A stretch of 20,098 nucleotides of DNA, taken from contig VDMD01000261.1 in NCBI GenBank assembly GCA_007026445.1, positions 1 to 20,098 of the forward strand, given 5' to 3'. Source of the DNA: Schizophyllum amplum (taxonomy: Eukaryota > Basidiomycota > Agaricomycetes > Agaricales > Schizophyllaceae). The notes below the pieces were generated by a model. The model saw nothing but the letters and a program-made list of their open reading frames with translations. It ran no database searches and had not been told where the DNA came from. Below are positions 17,773-20,098 of this stretch, one piece after another. Numbering within the stretch: the first letter of the stretch is position 1; the number at the start of each line of letters is the position of its first letter. The translations under genes and the position numbers were made by a program.

Positions 17773-18155
17773 AGTGCTCGCTATTCGGCCGTTAGAATAC
17801 TTAACTGTATTATTCGCACTACTTACTATTAGCACTATGCATGAGGCTAGTGGTATGAGGGAGAATGCCTTCGAGTAAGTCTGAAGGTCATCGCCCCAAT
17901 GTTGGTCACATATGGCAGGCTATGGGTAGTCGTGTAACCAGCCGCCAGCGTGTAACTGCGCTGCTCAGCGCTCAGTGCTTAAAGTTATTGGGTTTTGGGA
18001 CGCTATCACGTGCAAATTCCGGGGACAAAGCGGTGACGCGTCACACGTGGTCCCCTTGTCCTGGACCGCCAAGGTCACACAGTGTTCGGATTCGAAGGCA
18101 CTCGCTTGCCTATCACGCAACAAGCACTACCCATTTCGGTTGAGCTTTCGCTGAG
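17773..18155. other. Intergenic region / promoter of the DUG2-like gene
   Basis: No gene was recognised in 383 nt. The right half carries two CACGTG boxes and a TGACGCGTCA palindrome; otherwise I see nothing. Confidence 0.5.
18006..18049. promoter_or_regulatory. E-box pair and palindrome upstream of DUG2
   Basis: CACGTG occurs at 18007-18012, within ATCACGTG (the yeast Cbf1-type RTCACGTG), and at 18044-18049. Directly before the second is the perfect palindrome TGACGCGTCA (18034-18043), which resembles a bZIP/CRE site and contains ACGCGT. The cluster lies about 105-150 nt before the DUG2 start codon. Binding factors are inferred, not shown. Confidence 0.45.
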
Positions 18156-20098
18156 ATGTCAAGTCAACCCTACTCTGCCGCTGACAATCGTGCGCTTTCT
18201 GCGTTGTTCATTTTTTTGATACCGATTGCTCAATGTGCCACGTAGCATCCCTCAGCCGCGACCTGCAGGTCGCAAAGGAGAGACCAGCTCTAGTACACTC
18301 CCTATATGAGCTCAAAAGCTCTGCGTTGAGTCTCGCCGTGGATGATCATAATATCTACTGCGGCAGCCAGAACCACGACATCGCCGTATGGAATAAGACG
18401 TCTTTCACCTTGAAGCATACATTACAGGGCCATACCGGCAGCGTTCTGGCTCTGGAACTGGCTCAGGACAAGAGGTGGCTTTTCTCAGCTTCTGGAGACA
18501 GTACCATCCGCGTATGACCCTTGCTGTTCATCGCAACGTGGACTCACACGCATGCTGTAGGTCTGGTCGACGGCCACTCTGCTGCCAATATACGTCATAA
18601 CCCCTCACCTGGAGACGGGGGCCGGTGACCTGTTCTCTCTCGCCTGGTCCTCGGCGCTGCAGACGATATTCGTTGGCTGTCAGAATACGTCTCTCCAATG
18701 GTACACCTTTACGTCGGGGTCCTCTGCCTCAATCCCCATGGCTTCCGCATCCACGTCCTCCCTACACGAGCTCAACCCTGGGAGCGGAACGCTGACACCT
18801 GGAAGCCTCACACGCAAAGCGCACAAGTTCTTCGACAGCTATCCGATATATGAGCGTCGGGCGGCAGATCTCCTCGCTCAAAACTCCGCTGCGCAGATGC
18901 CGATGACTCCAGATGGTACAACACCGTTACCCGGTAGCCCTGTACCGTATGCCTATCTTCAGATACCGTTCAACAACGTCTTGGATTCCGCACATTACGG
19001 ATATATCTACTCTATGATGGCTATCGAGGACGAGCGCCGCGACGATGCCACCAAGCTGGTCACGGGCGGTGGCGACGAAACGGTGAAGGTAATGTGCAAT
19101 GTATCGAACGGCAGTTTGTCCCTCATCATAGACAGGTATGGAGGATTCCAGAGGAAACTCGTGTTCCTACCCTTGTTGGCGAGTTCAACTGTGGACATGG
19201 CGCAGTTTATTCCATCGTTTCGACGCGCGATACGATATTTGCTGGTTGCCAGGATGGGTACGTCAAAGTACTAGATCTGGAAACAAATTCGTCGGTTCGG
19301 AGCATTTTGGTGGAAGAAGTAAGCCTGCATGCGTGATTGTAGCTGGGCACTTATACTGTATAGGGCGTAGACATTCTCTCGATGTCCATTATCGGACGGA
19401 TCTGTATACCTGCTCCGCGGATGGACAAGTTCGGCGATGGTCGGCCTCATTCGACTGCACAGCTGCATGGCCCGCGCATGAGGGTATCGTCCTATCTTCC
19501 GCTATCTGCTCAAGCGACCGCTGGGCGCAGCTTTTCACGGGCGGCAGCGACCATTTCATCAAGGTCTGGGAGGTACCAGTACCCCGGGCGGTTGATGCCA
19601 ATACGAACGGCGAATGCTTGCCGACACCGTCGACCTGTATCAGTGAGATTGACGTTGTCTTGTCCTTCTGTCCACTCATCGCCTATAGGTACCTGCAATA
19701 TGCTTTGGCCAAATTTGTTGCCTTCCGAGCATCAGCAGCATATCGAGTCACCGGGAAGACTGCAGGCAAACGGCGATCTGGCTGAAGAAATGCCTGAACC
19801 AGTTGGGAGCCACATCAAGCTTGGTAAGTTGAATCAACGTGGCAGACGAGTTGAGGCTCATATACACCCATATAGCTGCCTACCGGAGAAGGGAGGAACC
19901 CCATGGTCCTCGCGACGTTCAGCGGTGTACAGAACGGCAAAATTAAGCCTCGCATTCTCTTCTACGGGTACGCGCCAGCGCCTATCCGATTATCAGCCAC
20001 TGATCTCCCCCAGCCATTACGACGTGATATCGGCTCCGAAAGATGGTTGGGACTCCCCGCCATTTGTTCTTACCGGAAGAAATGGCTATCTTTATGGC
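18156..20098 (+). CDS. DUG2: DUG2-like glutathione-degrading peptidase (WD40 + M20), 5' part
   Basis: Exons seen: 18156-18189, 18246-18511, 18561-19088, 19136-19318, 19364-about 19642, 19689-19823, 19876-19967 and 20014 onward, past the right edge. The N-terminal half has WD40 repeats (LQGHTGSVLALELAQDKRW and FSASGDSTIRVWS; GGGDETVKVW; AGCQDGYVKVLDL; LYTCSADGQVRRW; GGSDHFIKVWEV). Then an M20 metallopeptidase begins: HREDCRQTAIWLKKCLNQLG, LLPTGEGRNPMVLATF, and GHYDV with a zinc-ligand His, followed by LTGRNGYLYG. This WD40-M20 fusion is the layout of yeast Dug2, which with Dug3 starts cytosolic glutathione breakdown. As written the frame slips at 19394-19395 and 19725-19726, each needing one more base. 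The junction near 19643-19689 is also out of phase by one with either visible donor. The start is the ATG that joins in phase to exon 2; the 18190 intron is plausible but less certain than the rest. Confidence 0.87.

Noticed and set aside
1..20098. CRISPR arrays, bacterial operons, phage genes or a clear secondary-metabolite cluster.
   Set aside because: No regularly spaced repeats were seen, the genes have eukaryotic introns and families, and no synthase-type backbone gene is present.

Overview
The window reads as nuclear DNA of a filamentous basidiomycete, most likely an agaricomycete. It has compact intron-rich genes with GT-AG introns of about 45-64 nt, short intergenic gaps, a nuclear tRNA with an intron after position 37, and protein families typical of fungi. 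The species cannot be fixed from sequence alone. All exon boundaries below were worked out by hand from splice signals, phase and family conservation.

Layout, left to right: the 3' end of an aldehyde dehydrogenase gene (+); an intron-containing tRNA-Asp(GTC) (+); a two-exon gene for a disordered protein with several SUMO-interaction-like motifs (+); a nine-exon zinc alcohol dehydrogenase of the MDR family (+); a complete nine-exon gene for the catalytic subunit of DNA polymerase epsilon, POL2, 2237 codons (+); a convergent F-box-like gene (-); a decayed paralogue of that F-box gene (-) split by a 397-bp terminal-inverted-repeat element with a TTA target duplication; a UBA/UAS/UBX protein of the FAF2 type (+); and the 5' part of a DUG2-type gene joining WD40 repeats to an M20 peptidase (+).

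The genes are mostly unrelated housekeeping loci, not one pathway. Two promoters carry fitting signals: an ACGCGT (MCB-like) site before POL2, and two CACGTG boxes, one a full ATCACGTG, before DUG2, whose yeast counterpart acts in glutathione breakdown.

The most informative observations are three. First, the MITE-like element lies in the F-box paralogue so cleanly that removing it with one TTA copy rejoins the F-box reading frame. Second, single-base frame breaks cluster in the UBX and DUG2 genes, mostly at short G or C runs, which points to sequencing error or recent decay. Third, several introns are multiples of three without stops, so genes look continuous through them. I saw no clear undescribed multi-gene system; the least-known candidates are the SUMO-motif protein and the inverted-repeat element.
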